A DNA stretch of 64,000 nucleotides from Streptomyces sp. SS1-1 (GTDB taxonomy: Bacteria > Actinomycetota > Actinomycetes > Streptomycetales > Streptomycetaceae): contig NZ_WBXN01000004.1 of assembly GCF_008973465.1 (NCBI RefSeq), positions 3,698,501-3,762,500 of the forward strand. The letters run 5' to 3'. Positions 1 to 6,979 of this stretch are shown piece by piece. The position numbers and the translations under genes were made by a program. Under the pieces are notes generated by a model. The model did no database searches, was not told where the DNA came from, and saw only the letters and a program-made list of their open reading frames with translations. Every line of letters begins with the position of its first letter. Within the stretch, counting starts at the first letter, position 1.

Positions 1-213
1 GCCATCCCCGGGATCAGCGAGCGCATGCTGTCCGACCGCCTCACGGAGCTGACGCAGGCGGGACTCGTGGTGCGCGAGGTGTACGACGGGCCGCCGCTGC
101 GTGTGGTGTACCGGCTGACGGATGCCGGTGCCGCGCTGGAGCCCGCGTTGGCGGAGCTGGGGGGCTGGGCGATGAAGCATCTGCCGGACAAGGACCAGCC
201 CGGGAACTGCTGA
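1..213 (+). CDS. HxlR-family transcriptional regulator, C-terminal part (5' end outside window)
   Basis: The reading frame is open from base 1 and stops at 211-213, so only the last 70 residues are present. They contain the recognition-helix and wing region of HxlR winged-helix regulators: PGISERMLSDRLTELTQAGL, then a wing with VYRLTDAGAALEP. HxlR proteins are MarR-like dimeric repressors or activators, often responding to oxidants or electrophiles. The target is normally a divergent gene, which would lie outside the window. The family assignment is firm; the function is not visible. Confidence 0.85.
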   Translation, partial: AIPGISERMLSDRLTELTQAGLVVREVYDGPPLRVVYRLTDAGAALEPALAELGGWAMKHLPDKDQPGNC

Positions 214-250
214 CGGCGTCACCCTGGTTTGAGGCCCCTGGTCCGTGGTT

Positions 251-277
251 TTCTCCACAGGTCCGAAGTTGTCCACA
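251..277 (+). promoter_or_regulatory. Two DnaA-box-like 9-mers in the HxlR-DUF2252 gap
   Basis: TTCTCCACA (251-259) and TTGTCCACA (269-277) lie on the same strand, 18 bp apart start to start. TTGTCCACA is the preferred Streptomyces DnaA box, from established knowledge of oriC. The same two 9-mers recur at 11544-11565. DnaA binding here is an inference. Confidence 0.5.
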
Positions 278-421
278 GGCCCTGACGCGTTTCGGCCACC
301 GGCTGTACGGTCGGCACGAGTTGATGTTCGTGCGGGAACGCGGGAGTGCGGGACCGCGGGAGTTGCGGGAACGCAGGCGCGCGTGAGCGCGTGAGCGCGG
401 GATGTGGGGGAGGCGGTCGTC

Positions 422-1909
422 ATGGCCGACGTCGTTGCCGAGGTCGTTGCCGAGCGCGCGGCGGGCGCGGTCGAGTCGGGGGCTGGGTCCGGGGCGGGAC
501 CGGACGCGGAGCCGGGCTCGGGGGTGCGGCGGCTGCCGCGGGTGCGCGGGTTCGCCGAGCGGGACGCCGGGGGTGCGCCCAAGGCGGAGGGGAAGGCGCT
601 GCGCGCGCGGTTGCCGCGAGCGGAGCACGCCCGCTTCGACGTGGACGGTGCCCGCCCGGACGCCGTGACCGCCGTCGAGGAGTCGAACGCCGGCCGGATC
701 GCCGGGCTGACGCCGATACGGGTGGGCCGGATGGCGGCGACGCCGTTCGCGTTCCTGCGCGGCTCGGCCGGGCTCATGGCGTACGACCTGGCCCGTACGC
801 CGGTGACCGGGATCGGTGCGCAGATATGCGGGGACGCGCACGCGGCGAACTTCGGTCTGTACGGCGACGCGCGCGGCGGCCTGGTCATCGACCTGAACGA
901 CTTCGACGAGACGCTGTGGGGCCCCTGGGAGTGGGACCTGAAGCGGCTGGCGACCTCGCTGGTGCTCGCCGGCCGGGAGGCCGGGGCGGACGAGGACGTG
1001 TGCCGTCTGGCGGCGCGGGACGCGGTCGGCGCCTACCGGCGCACCATGCGCCTGCTGGCCAAACTCCCGGCGCTCGACGCGTGGAACGCCATCGCGGACG
1101 AGGAGCTCGTCTCCCACGCCGACGCCCATGATCTGCTCGGCACCCTGGAGCGGGTGGCGGAGAAGGCGCGGGCCAACACCAGCGGCCGGTTCGCGGCGAA
1201 GTCGACGGAGCGCACCGAGGACGGCGGGCGCAGGTTCGTGGACGCGCCGCCCGTGCTGCGCCGGGTCGGGGACGCGGAGGCGGCGGCGGTCGTGGCCTCG
1301 CTGGAGAGCTACGTCGCGACGCTTCCCGAGGACCGGCATCCGCTGCTGGCGCGGTACGCGGTGCACGACGTGGCGTTCCGGGTCGTGGGCACCGGAAGCG
1401 TGGGCACGCGGTCCTATGTCGTCCTGCTCCTGGACCACCGGGGTGAGCCCCTGGTCCTGCAGGTGAAGGAGGCGCGCCCTTCGGCGCTGGTCCCGCATCT
1501 GGCGGCGGCCGGTTTCGAGTCGCCGGCGCCGGAGCACGAGGGGCGGCGCGTGGTGCTCGGACAGAAGCGCATCCAGGTGGTCAGCGACGTGCTGCTCGGG
1601 TGGACCACGGTGGAGGGGCGGCCCTTCCAGGTGCGCCAGTTCCGCAACCGGAAGGGCAGCGTCGACCCCGCGGCGCTGGCAGCGGACCAGATCGACGACT
1701 ACGCCCGGATGACCGGCGCCCTGCTGGCCCGTGCCCACGCGCACAGCGCCGATCCGCGGCTGATCTCCGGCTACTGCGGCAAGAACGAGGAGCTGGACGA
1801 GGCGATAGCCGCCTTCTCCGTCGCCTACGCGGACCGGACCGAGGCGGATCACGCCGACCTGGTGGCGGCCGTGCGGGCGGGGCGGGTCGCGGCGGAGCTG
1901 GGGGTGTGA
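422..1909 (+). CDS. DUF2252 family protein
   Basis: A 495-residue protein. The ATG at 422 is chosen over the in-frame GTG at 404 because GGAGG at about 408-412 sits a proper distance before it. DUF2252 has a protein-kinase or aminoglycoside-phosphotransferase-like fold of unknown substrate. Visible hallmarks are ICGDAHAANFG near residues 133-143, resembling the HGDxHxxN catalytic loop, and VIDLNDFDET near 154-163, resembling the metal-binding Asp segment. A GTGSVGTRSYVVLL stretch and a basic QVRQFRNRKGS segment follow. No signal peptide or membrane segment is seen. Length fits the family (about 430-500). It stands alone. The N-terminal 60 residues are Ala/Gly-rich and probably disordered. The biological role is unknown. 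Confidence 0.85.
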   Translation: MADVVAEVVAERAAGAVESGAGSGAGPDAEPGSGVRRLPRVRGFAERDAGGAPKAEGKALRARLPRAEHARFDVDGARPDAVTAVEESNAGRIAGLTPIRVGRMAATPFAFLRGSAGLMAYDLARTPVTGIGAQICGDAHAANFGLYGDARGGLVIDLNDFDETLWGPWEWDLKRLATSLVLAGREAGADEDVCRLAARDAVGAYRRTMRLLAKLPALDAWNAIADEELVSHADAHDLLGTLERVAEKARANTSGRFAAKSTERTEDGGRRFVDAPPVLRRVGDAEAAAVVASLESYVATLPEDRHPLLARYAVHDVAFRVVGTGSVGTRSYVVLLLDHRGEPLVLQVKEARPSALVPHLAAAGFESPAPEHEGRRVVLGQKRIQVVSDVLLGWTTVEGRPFQVRQFRNRKGSVDPAALAADQIDDYARMTGALLARAHAHSADPRLISGYCGKNEELDEAIAAFSVAYADRTEADHADLVAAVRAGRVAAELGV

Positions 1910-1964
1910 GCGGACCGGTGGCGGGCGGAGCGGCGGTGTTCGAACAGCCGACGGCCGGGTGGCC

Positions 1965-1970
1965 TACGCT
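1965..1970 (+). promoter_or_regulatory. -10 box TACGCT of a leaderless promoter
   Basis: TACGCT followed by 6 nt and then the GTG at 1977 places the transcription start at the start codon. No ribosome binding site is visible. Confidence 0.5.
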
Positions 1971-1976
1971 GGGCGG

Positions 1977-2891
1977 GTGACTACGCCGGAAGCTGAGCAG
2001 TCCCAGGCCGAGACCGCCGACGCGGCGGCGCCCGGCGGTGCCGAGGTGCCCGCCGGCGGCACCCCCGCGCAGGAGGGCGGGGCACGGCCCGAGGAGCGGC
2101 TGGAGAAGGCCGTACGGGCGGCCGAGCAGGCGTTGATCGAGTACGAGATCGCGGTGGAGACCTTCCGCGTCGAGGTCGACAACTTCTCGCGGCTGCACCA
2201 CCAGAAGCTCGGCCCGATGTACGCCCGGCTCGACGAGCTGGACGCCCGGATCGCCGAGGCGGTCGCCGCGCGCACCGGCGACCCCGAGGACATCCGCAAG
2301 GCCGACGAGGCGCGGGCCCGGGTCATGCCGATGCCGGGCGTCGAGGAGCTGTTCCACGGCTGGATGGACGACTCGGGGCTGTTCCCGGAGGCCGTGGCGA
2401 TGCTCACGGACCAGCCGGTGCGGCCGCCGCAGCGGGTGCGTCCCAGCGACGAGGCCCGCAAGCTCTACCGCGAGCTGGCCCGCAAGGCGCATCCGGACCT
2501 GGCCCAGGAGGCCGGCGAGCGTGCCCGGCGCGAGGAGTTCATCACCCGCGTCAACGCGGCCTACGCCCGGGGCGACGAGGCGCTGCTGCGGGAGCTGGCC
2601 GAGGAGTGGGCGGCCGGTCCCAAGCCCGCGGAGCAGGGGCCGACCCCGGCGGAGGAGCTGTACGCCCGTCTCGAGTGGCTCTCCCAGCGCAAGGAGATGC
2701 TCACGCTGGTCGCGAAGGAGCTGGAGGAGAGCGCGATCGGGGCGATGCTCCGGCTGGCTCCCGACGACCCGGACCGGCTGCTCGACGAGATCGCCGAGCA
2801 ACTGCTGGCGCAGGTCGCCGAGCGGGAGTCGGAGCTGGCGTCGCTGCTCGCGCAGGCGGACGGCGGCTCGGCGGGCGGCACCGGGGCCTGA
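1977..2891 (+). CDS. J-domain-like cytoplasmic protein
   Basis: A 304-residue protein starting at GTG 1977 (leaderless; the frame is open further upstream but has no better start). Residues 1-40 are Ala/Gly/Glu-rich. Residues 40-105 are charged and helical, with coiled-coil character. Residues about 158-205 resemble a DnaJ J-domain: EARKLYRELARKAHPDLAQ has the HPD tripeptide near 172-174, followed by a helix ending in RVNAAYARGD. The C-terminal 100 residues form another charged helical region. The J-domain suggests it stimulates an Hsp70 (DnaK) ATPase, but this is inferred from HPD and flanking helices only. DUF2252 lies upstream and a rhodanese downstream, each with its own promoter. Confidence 0.7.
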   Translation: MTTPEAEQSQAETADAAAPGGAEVPAGGTPAQEGGARPEERLEKAVRAAEQALIEYEIAVETFRVEVDNFSRLHHQKLGPMYARLDELDARIAEAVAARTGDPEDIRKADEARARVMPMPGVEELFHGWMDDSGLFPEAVAMLTDQPVRPPQRVRPSDEARKLYRELARKAHPDLAQEAGERARREEFITRVNAAYARGDEALLRELAEEWAAGPKPAEQGPTPAEELYARLEWLSQRKEMLTLVAKELEESAIGAMLRLAPDDPDRLLDEIAEQLLAQVAERESELASLLAQADGGSAGGTGA

Positions 2892-2925
2892 GAGAGGCCG
2901 GGCCTGAAGGAGGGCGGGCCTGAGA

Positions 2926-3000
2926 GGCGCCGGTGGCTGCGAGGCGCCGGGTGGTTGTGTGGCTGGCGCCGGTGGCTGCGAGGGACCGGTGGCTGCGGGG
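2926..3000 (+). repeat. Short direct repeats between J-domain gene and rhodanese gene
   Basis: A perfect 19-bp unit, GGCGCCGGTGGCTGCGAGG, occurs at 2926-2944 and 2965-2983, with a partial third copy at about 2985-3000. It lies in the gap just before the rhodanese promoter. No function is evident; slippage or recombination is the simplest explanation. Confidence 0.6.
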
Positions 3001-3051
3001 GGCCTGGGTGTGGGGTGGGCCGGGCGCTCCCGGCGCGGGGTGCGGGTCGGG

Positions 3052-3057
3052 TAGCGT
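3052..3057 (+). promoter_or_regulatory. -10 box TAGCGT of a leaderless promoter
   Basis: TAGCGT, then 6 nt, then ATG at 3064. The transcript would begin at the start codon. Confidence 0.55.
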
Positions 3058-3063
3058 CGGAGT

Positions 3064-3411
3064 ATGCATTTCGGATCTGGCGTACCGGCGGTCGAGGTCA
3101 CGGACCTCAAGGACGACGACTTCCTGCTGGACGTCCGCGAGGACGACGAGTGGCAGGCGGGTCACGCCGAGGGCGCCCTGCACATTCCCATGAGCGAGTT
3201 CGTGGCGCGCTACGGCGAGCTGACCGAGGCCGCGCCGCAGGACGGGCGGGTGCATGTGATCTGCCGTTCCGGTGGGCGTTCGGCGCAGGTCACGATGTAT
3301 CTGGCCCAGCAGGGCCTGGACGCGGTGAACGTCGAGGGCGGCATGCAGGTGTGGGCCGCTTCGGGGCGTCCCGTGGTGACCGACGAGGGCCGGCCGGGGC
3401 ACGTGCTCTGA
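3064..3411 (+). CDS. Rhodanese-like domain protein
   Basis: A 115-residue single-domain rhodanese. DVREDDEWQAGHAEGALHIP is the conserved CH2A-type motif. The active-site loop CRSGGRS near residues 67-73 has the catalytic Cys for persulfide formation, followed by the GYDA-like segment GLDAVNVEGGMQVW. Such stand-alone domains transfer sulfane sulfur, for example in thiosulfate or glutathione persulfide metabolism; the partner cannot be named from sequence. No signal peptide is present, so it is cytoplasmic. The ATG start follows a leaderless -10 box. The neighbour to the right is a decayed acyl-CoA dehydrogenase on the other strand, so this is probably a monocistronic gene. Confidence 0.9.
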   Translation: MHFGSGVPAVEVTDLKDDDFLLDVREDDEWQAGHAEGALHIPMSEFVARYGELTEAAPQDGRVHVICRSGGRSAQVTMYLAQQGLDAVNVEGGMQVWAASGRPVVTDEGRPGHVL

Positions 3412-3443
3412 GGCGTCGCCGCCCTCACCCCGCGGCGTCGCCC

Positions 3444-4017
3444 TCAGCCCAGAGGGTGCGCGGCCGGCAGGTCGCCGAGGGTCTCCTCGTGGGCCGCGGC
3501 CGGGCCGAGCGAGAGTTCCAGGTGCCTGGCCCAGGTGTGGTGGCGGTGCAGCGGGGGGTCGACGTCGGCGCCGAGGCCGCCGTGCAGATGCCGCGCGGTC
3601 TGGACGACGCGCCGGACGCCGTCCGGGGCCCAGATCTTGGCAAACGTGGCGACGGGATGCCCGAACTGCTCGCGCTTCGCCGTGCAGGCGGAGGTCATGC
3701 GCGGGACCTGTTCGCCCAGGCCGAGGGCGAGCGCATGTCCCGGTGGCGAGCAGCAGCCGTAGCCACTCCCAGGCGCCCGACGCGTCGTTGACGTTCGACG
3801 CGGCGAGCCGCACCGCGGCCAGGCGCAGTTCCCCAGTCGTTCGCCGCTGGTCGAGAACTGCTCGGCGAGCGAGACGCCGGGCGCCACCCGTACACAACCT
3901 CCCGAGACAGAACAGCTAGGGCACCGCGTCGGGTGCGACCCCGGCGAATACCCCGCGGGCCGCCTCGGCCGCCGCCTGCTGCTCCTCGGTGAGGGTGAAG
4001 CCACGGTCCCCGTCCAC
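3444..4017 (-). pseudogene. Decayed acyl-CoA dehydrogenase
   Basis: Pieces of one acyl-CoA dehydrogenase are spread over different minus-strand frames. The N-terminus (GTG at 4017, DGDRGFTLTEEQQAAAEAA) runs 34 codons and hits TAG at 3915. A middle piece (RLAASNVNDASGAWEWLRLL) is in another frame. The C-terminus (KREQFGHPVATF ... HLHGGLGADVDPPLHRHHTW ... AHPLG) ends at 3444. KREQFG and the GGxGxxxDxPLHR segment are typical of this FAD-dependent family. The span of about 570 nt is half of a normal 1.1-kb gene, so there is also an internal deletion. The upstream operator (4069-4082) is intact. It is unlikely to make an active enzyme. Confidence 0.85.
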
Positions 4018-4051
4018 GGTCCCTGCCCTTCCGCACGGCCGGCACGGGTAT

Positions 4052-4082
4052 CTGACGGTGCGTCAGGATAGAACAGGTTCTA
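4052..4082 (-). promoter_or_regulatory. Two palindromes upstream of the acyl-CoA dehydrogenase pseudogene; one matches the KstR operator pattern
   Basis: TAGAACAGGTTCTA (4069-4082) fits the TNNAACNNGTTNNA operator known for mycobacterial KstR, the TetR repressor of sterol and fatty-acid catabolism. CTGACG-GTG-CGTCAG (4052-4066) is a second perfect inverted repeat between it and the pseudogene start. Binding by a KstR-like protein is an inference. The divergent DUF5819 gene starts at 4225 and could share the control region. Confidence 0.6.
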
Positions 4083-4224
4083 GAAGAAGGGAATGCCCCC
4101 GCCCGGACCCCCGTAGGGTGTGGGCAACGGCGGCCCGGCAGGGGGTGTGCCCGGCGGGCAAGCCTGAGTACCGTTCCCGTGCGACGCCTGGGAAAGACGG
4201 ACCGGAATCGGGAGACGGGGCAGG

Positions 4225-4983
4225 ATGGACGCGCAGGAGGCCGGCTCGGTCGTGCGGCACGGGCCCGGCGGGGAGCCGCACGACGCTCCGGCCGCCGACG
4301 TGCCCCCGCCCGCCCCGGACCCGGAAGCGGAACCCCGCACGGGGGTGGCCGCCCTCTCCCTGCGGTACCAGATCGCCGCGGCCGTCGCCCTCGCGGTCGT
4401 GGCCATCACCGTCTGCGTGCACACCGGCATGGTCTTTCTGCACGTCGCGCCGTCGAACACGGTCACCAAGCAGCACGGCCGGGCGATAGACGACTGGATA
4501 TATCCGGAGTTCGAGCAGAACTGGAAGCTGTTCGCGCCCAACCCGCTCCAGCAGAACATCGCCGTCCAGGCCCGCGCGAGCGTGGCGACCGCCGACGGCC
4601 GCGTCCGCACCACCCGCTGGTACGACCTGTCCGCCGAGGACGGCCGGGCCATCGACGGCAACCCGCTGCCCAGCCACACCCAGCAGAACGCGCTGCGCCG
4701 GGCCTGGGACTTCTTCGTCGCCACGCACGACGCCGAGAACCGCCCGGTCGGGCTGCGCGGGGCGCTCTCCGAGTCGTATCTGCGGCGGACCGTCGAACTG
4801 CGGCTGGACCGGACGGACGCGGCCGGTGAGGGCGGCGTCGTGGAACGCGTCCAGGTGCGCTCCCGCACCACCAATGTGCGCCCCCCGACGTGGAGCGACG
4901 AGCGGGTGTCCGACCGGCCCACCTACCGCGTCCTGCCCTGGTGGCGGGTCCCGGAGACGCGTGAGCGGGAGGACGCCCGGTGA
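4225..4983 (+). CDS. DUF5819 family membrane protein
   Basis: A 252-residue protein. An acidic, Pro-rich N-terminal stretch of about 45 residues precedes one transmembrane helix near residues 51-72. The helix is followed by the DUF5819 signature NWKLFAPNPLQQNIAVQARA, and the rest is predicted to lie outside the membrane. A conserved partner follows directly: its stop overlaps the start of the HTTM gene by 4 nt (GTGA), so translation is coupled. The WKLFAPNP motif resembles one seen in eukaryotic and bacterial proteins next to HTTM/gamma-carboxylase-like enzymes. The reaction is unknown. The ATG at 4225 has a weak GGCAGG just before it. Confidence 0.8.
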   Translation: MDAQEAGSVVRHGPGGEPHDAPAADVPPPAPDPEAEPRTGVAALSLRYQIAAAVALAVVAITVCVHTGMVFLHVAPSNTVTKQHGRAIDDWIYPEFEQNWKLFAPNPLQQNIAVQARASVATADGRVRTTRWYDLSAEDGRAIDGNPLPSHTQQNALRRAWDFFVATHDAENRPVGLRGALSESYLRRTVELRLDRTDAAGEGGVVERVQVRSRTTNVRPPTWSDERVSDRPTYRVLPWWRVPETREREDAR

Positions 4984-6206
4984 ACCGCGTCTCCCTCGCC
5001 GTCTCCGCCGCGATCGCCCGGGTGACGGAGTCCGCCCTCGGCCCGTACCAGACGGCCGTGATCCGCATCGGGTTCACGGCGACCTGGCTGCTGTTCCTGC
5101 TCCGGGAGTTCCCGCACCGCCAGGAGCTGTACGGGCCCGACGCCCCCTGGGACTTCGGGCTCGCCCAGCAGCTCGTCGGGACGAACGGGGCGTTCACCGC
5201 GCTGATGTGGTCGGGGAGCCAGGTCTGGTTCGAGACCGTCTACGGCCTCGCCGTGCTGACGTCGGTGCTGCTCCTGCTCGGCTGGCGCACCCGCACGATG
5301 TCCGTGCTGTTCATGGTCGGCGTCCTCTCGCTGCAGAACCGCTCGGTCTTCGTGGGCGACGGCGGCGACAACGTGCTGCACCTGATGTGCGTGTACCTGG
5401 TCTTCACGCGCTGCGGCCAGGTCTGGTCGCTGGACGCGCGCAGGGCCCGGCGCTCCGGTGAGGCACGCGCGCGCGGGGAGCGCGTCGGCCCCGACCGGGT
5501 GGGCCCGGCGCTGTGGGCGGTGCTCGGTCTGATGCTGGGCGCGGTCACCGCCGTCGGCCGGCTCGACGGGGACCCGACGATCCCGGTGATCCTGTGGACG
5601 GTGTGGCTCGGCACGGCCCTGTGGTGGGCGGTGGACCGCCGGGCGCGCACCGACCAGCCGCGCATCCTGCTCGACGTCGTCGGGAACATCGCGCACAACG
5701 GCGCCCTGCTGGTGATCATGGCGGAGGCGTGCCTGATCTACGCGACCGCCGGCTGGTACAAGATCCAGGGCTCCCGCTGGCAGGACGGCACCGCCGTCTA
5801 CTACCCGCTGCACCTGGAGTACTTCTCGCCCTGGCCGGCCCTCGCCGACCTGCTGTCCGCCAGCGGCACGATGGTCATGCTCATCACCTACGGCACGGTC
5901 CTGGTCCAGGTCGCGTTCCCGTTCACCCTGTTCCACCGCAGGGTGAAGAACGTCCTGCTCGCCGCGATGATGACCGAGCACGCCGTGATCGCGGTCGTCC
6001 TCGGGCTGCCGTTCTTCTCGCTGGCGATGATCGCGGCGGACGCGGTGTTCCTGCCGACGCCGTTCCTGCGCCGGGTCGGCGACGCGGCGGACCGTGTCCG
6101 GGCCCGGCTGGCGCGGGCGGTCCGGCGCGGCGACGGCGGGACGCGGGTGCCCGAGCCGCGCACCCCGGAGGACCCCGAGCCCGCGCACGTAGGCTTCACG
6201 GCATGA
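4980..6206 (+). CDS. HTTM domain-containing integral membrane protein
   Basis: A 408-residue polytopic protein with about eight hydrophobic segments, related to the horizontally transferred transmembrane (HTTM) domain family that includes vitamin K-dependent gamma-carboxylase. Landmarks are FGLAQQLVGTNGAFTALM, the first-half helix LLLLGWRTRTMSVLFMVGVL with NRSVFVGDGGDNVLHLM, and YATAGWYKIQGSRWQDGTAVYYPLH before the last helices. GWYKIQG and the WQDGTA segment are typical of the family. The GTG start at 4980 overlaps the DUF5819 stop, so the two form one operon and probably one membrane complex. No bacterial substrate can be assigned. The last four bases overlap the SpoU methyltransferase start. 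Confidence 0.85.
   Translation: MNRVSLAVSAAIARVTESALGPYQTAVIRIGFTATWLLFLLREFPHRQELYGPDAPWDFGLAQQLVGTNGAFTALMWSGSQVWFETVYGLAVLTSVLLLLGWRTRTMSVLFMVGVLSLQNRSVFVGDGGDNVLHLMCVYLVFTRCGQVWSLDARRARRSGEARARGERVGPDRVGPALWAVLGLMLGAVTAVGRLDGDPTIPVILWTVWLGTALWWAVDRRARTDQPRILLDVVGNIAHNGALLVIMAEACLIYATAGWYKIQGSRWQDGTAVYYPLHLEYFSPWPALADLLSASGTMVMLITYGTVLVQVAFPFTLFHRRVKNVLLAAMMTEHAVIAVVLGLPFFSLAMIAADAVFLPTPFLRRVGDAADRVRARLARAVRRGDGGTRVPEPRTPEDPEPAHVGFTA
6190..6195 (+). promoter_or_regulatory. -10 box TAGGCT of a leaderless internal promoter
   Basis: TAGGCT inside the last codons of the HTTM gene, then 7 nt, then ATG 6203. This gives the methyltransferase its own start as well as read-through from the operon. 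Confidence 0.5.
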
Positions 6207-6979
6207 CCGACCCCGCCCCCGGTGCCGTGCGTGTCTGGCATCGCCTCTCCGGCACGTCCGTCCTGCTCGACGGCTTCCACGCCCTCAAGCACGCCGTCCG
6301 CTTCGGCGCCGAGGTGCCGGTGGCGGTGGCCGTCGACCGCGAGGCGTCGCTCGCCCTCGCCGAGGAGCTGGCCCCGGACGTGCGGGACGCCCTGGACGCC
6401 CTGCTGACCGAGGTCACGGAGGCGGAGTACGCCGCGCTCGTGCCGCGCCCGCACCCGACGGCGGTGGCCGCGCTGGCCGTACGCCCGTTCCGCGAGGCCA
6501 ACCTGGCGACGCTCGCGCGGGCCGGGCGCCCCGCCCCGGTCGTGGTCCTCGACGACCCGCGCCACCTCGGCAACGCGGGCGCGGTGATCCGGCTGGCCGC
6601 CGGGTTCGGCGCGACCGGCGTGGTCACCACCGGAACCCTGGACCCCTGGCATCCGACGGTCGTGCGCGGCGGGGCGGGTCTGCACTTCGCCACGGCCGTG
6701 GAACGGCTGACCGTGGCGGAGCTGCCGCCGGGGCCACTGTTCGCGCTGGACCCCGAGGGCGACGACATCCGGGGTGTGGAGATCCCGGACGACGCCGTCC
6801 TCGCCTTCGGGTCCGAGCGCAGCGGGCTGTCGGCCGGGCTACGCGCGCGGGCCGACCGGTCGGTGGCGCTGCCGATGCGCCCCCAGGTCTCCAGCTACAA
6901 CCTGGCCACCAGCGTGGCGATGACCCTGTACCACTGGAGTCTGACCCGGGGCGCCCTCCCGGCTCAGGACAGGCCCTGA
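6203..6979 (+). CDS. SpoU/TrmH family RNA 2'-O-methyltransferase
   Basis: A 258-residue protein with the three SPOUT motifs: GNAGAVIRLAAGFGATGV near residue 123 (motif 1, catalytic Arg region), FGSERSGLS near 202-210 (motif 2), and LPMRPQVSSYNLATSVAMTLY near 223-243 (motif 3, the AdoMet-binding trefoil knot). The enzyme transfers methyl from S-adenosylmethionine to a ribose 2'-OH in tRNA or rRNA; which one cannot be told from sequence. The first 95 residues form an extra domain before the SPOUT core. The start codon overlaps the HTTM stop (ATGA), and a leaderless-type -10 box lies just before it. The 3' end overlaps the convergent paaN by 16 nt. Confidence 0.9.
   Translation: MTDPAPGAVRVWHRLSGTSVLLDGFHALKHAVRFGAEVPVAVAVDREASLALAEELAPDVRDALDALLTEVTEAEYAALVPRPHPTAVAALAVRPFREANLATLARAGRPAPVVVLDDPRHLGNAGAVIRLAAGFGATGVVTTGTLDPWHPTVVRGGAGLHFATAVERLTVAELPPGPLFALDPEGDDIRGVEIPDDAVLAFGSERSGLSAGLRARADRSVALPMRPQVSSYNLATSVAMTLYHWSLTRGALPAQDRP

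Noticed and set aside
41..1852. A 603-codon minus-strand frame over the DUF2252 gene
   Set aside because: DUF2252 on the plus strand has recognisable motifs and a ribosome binding site. The opposite frame is Arg/His/Val low complexity.
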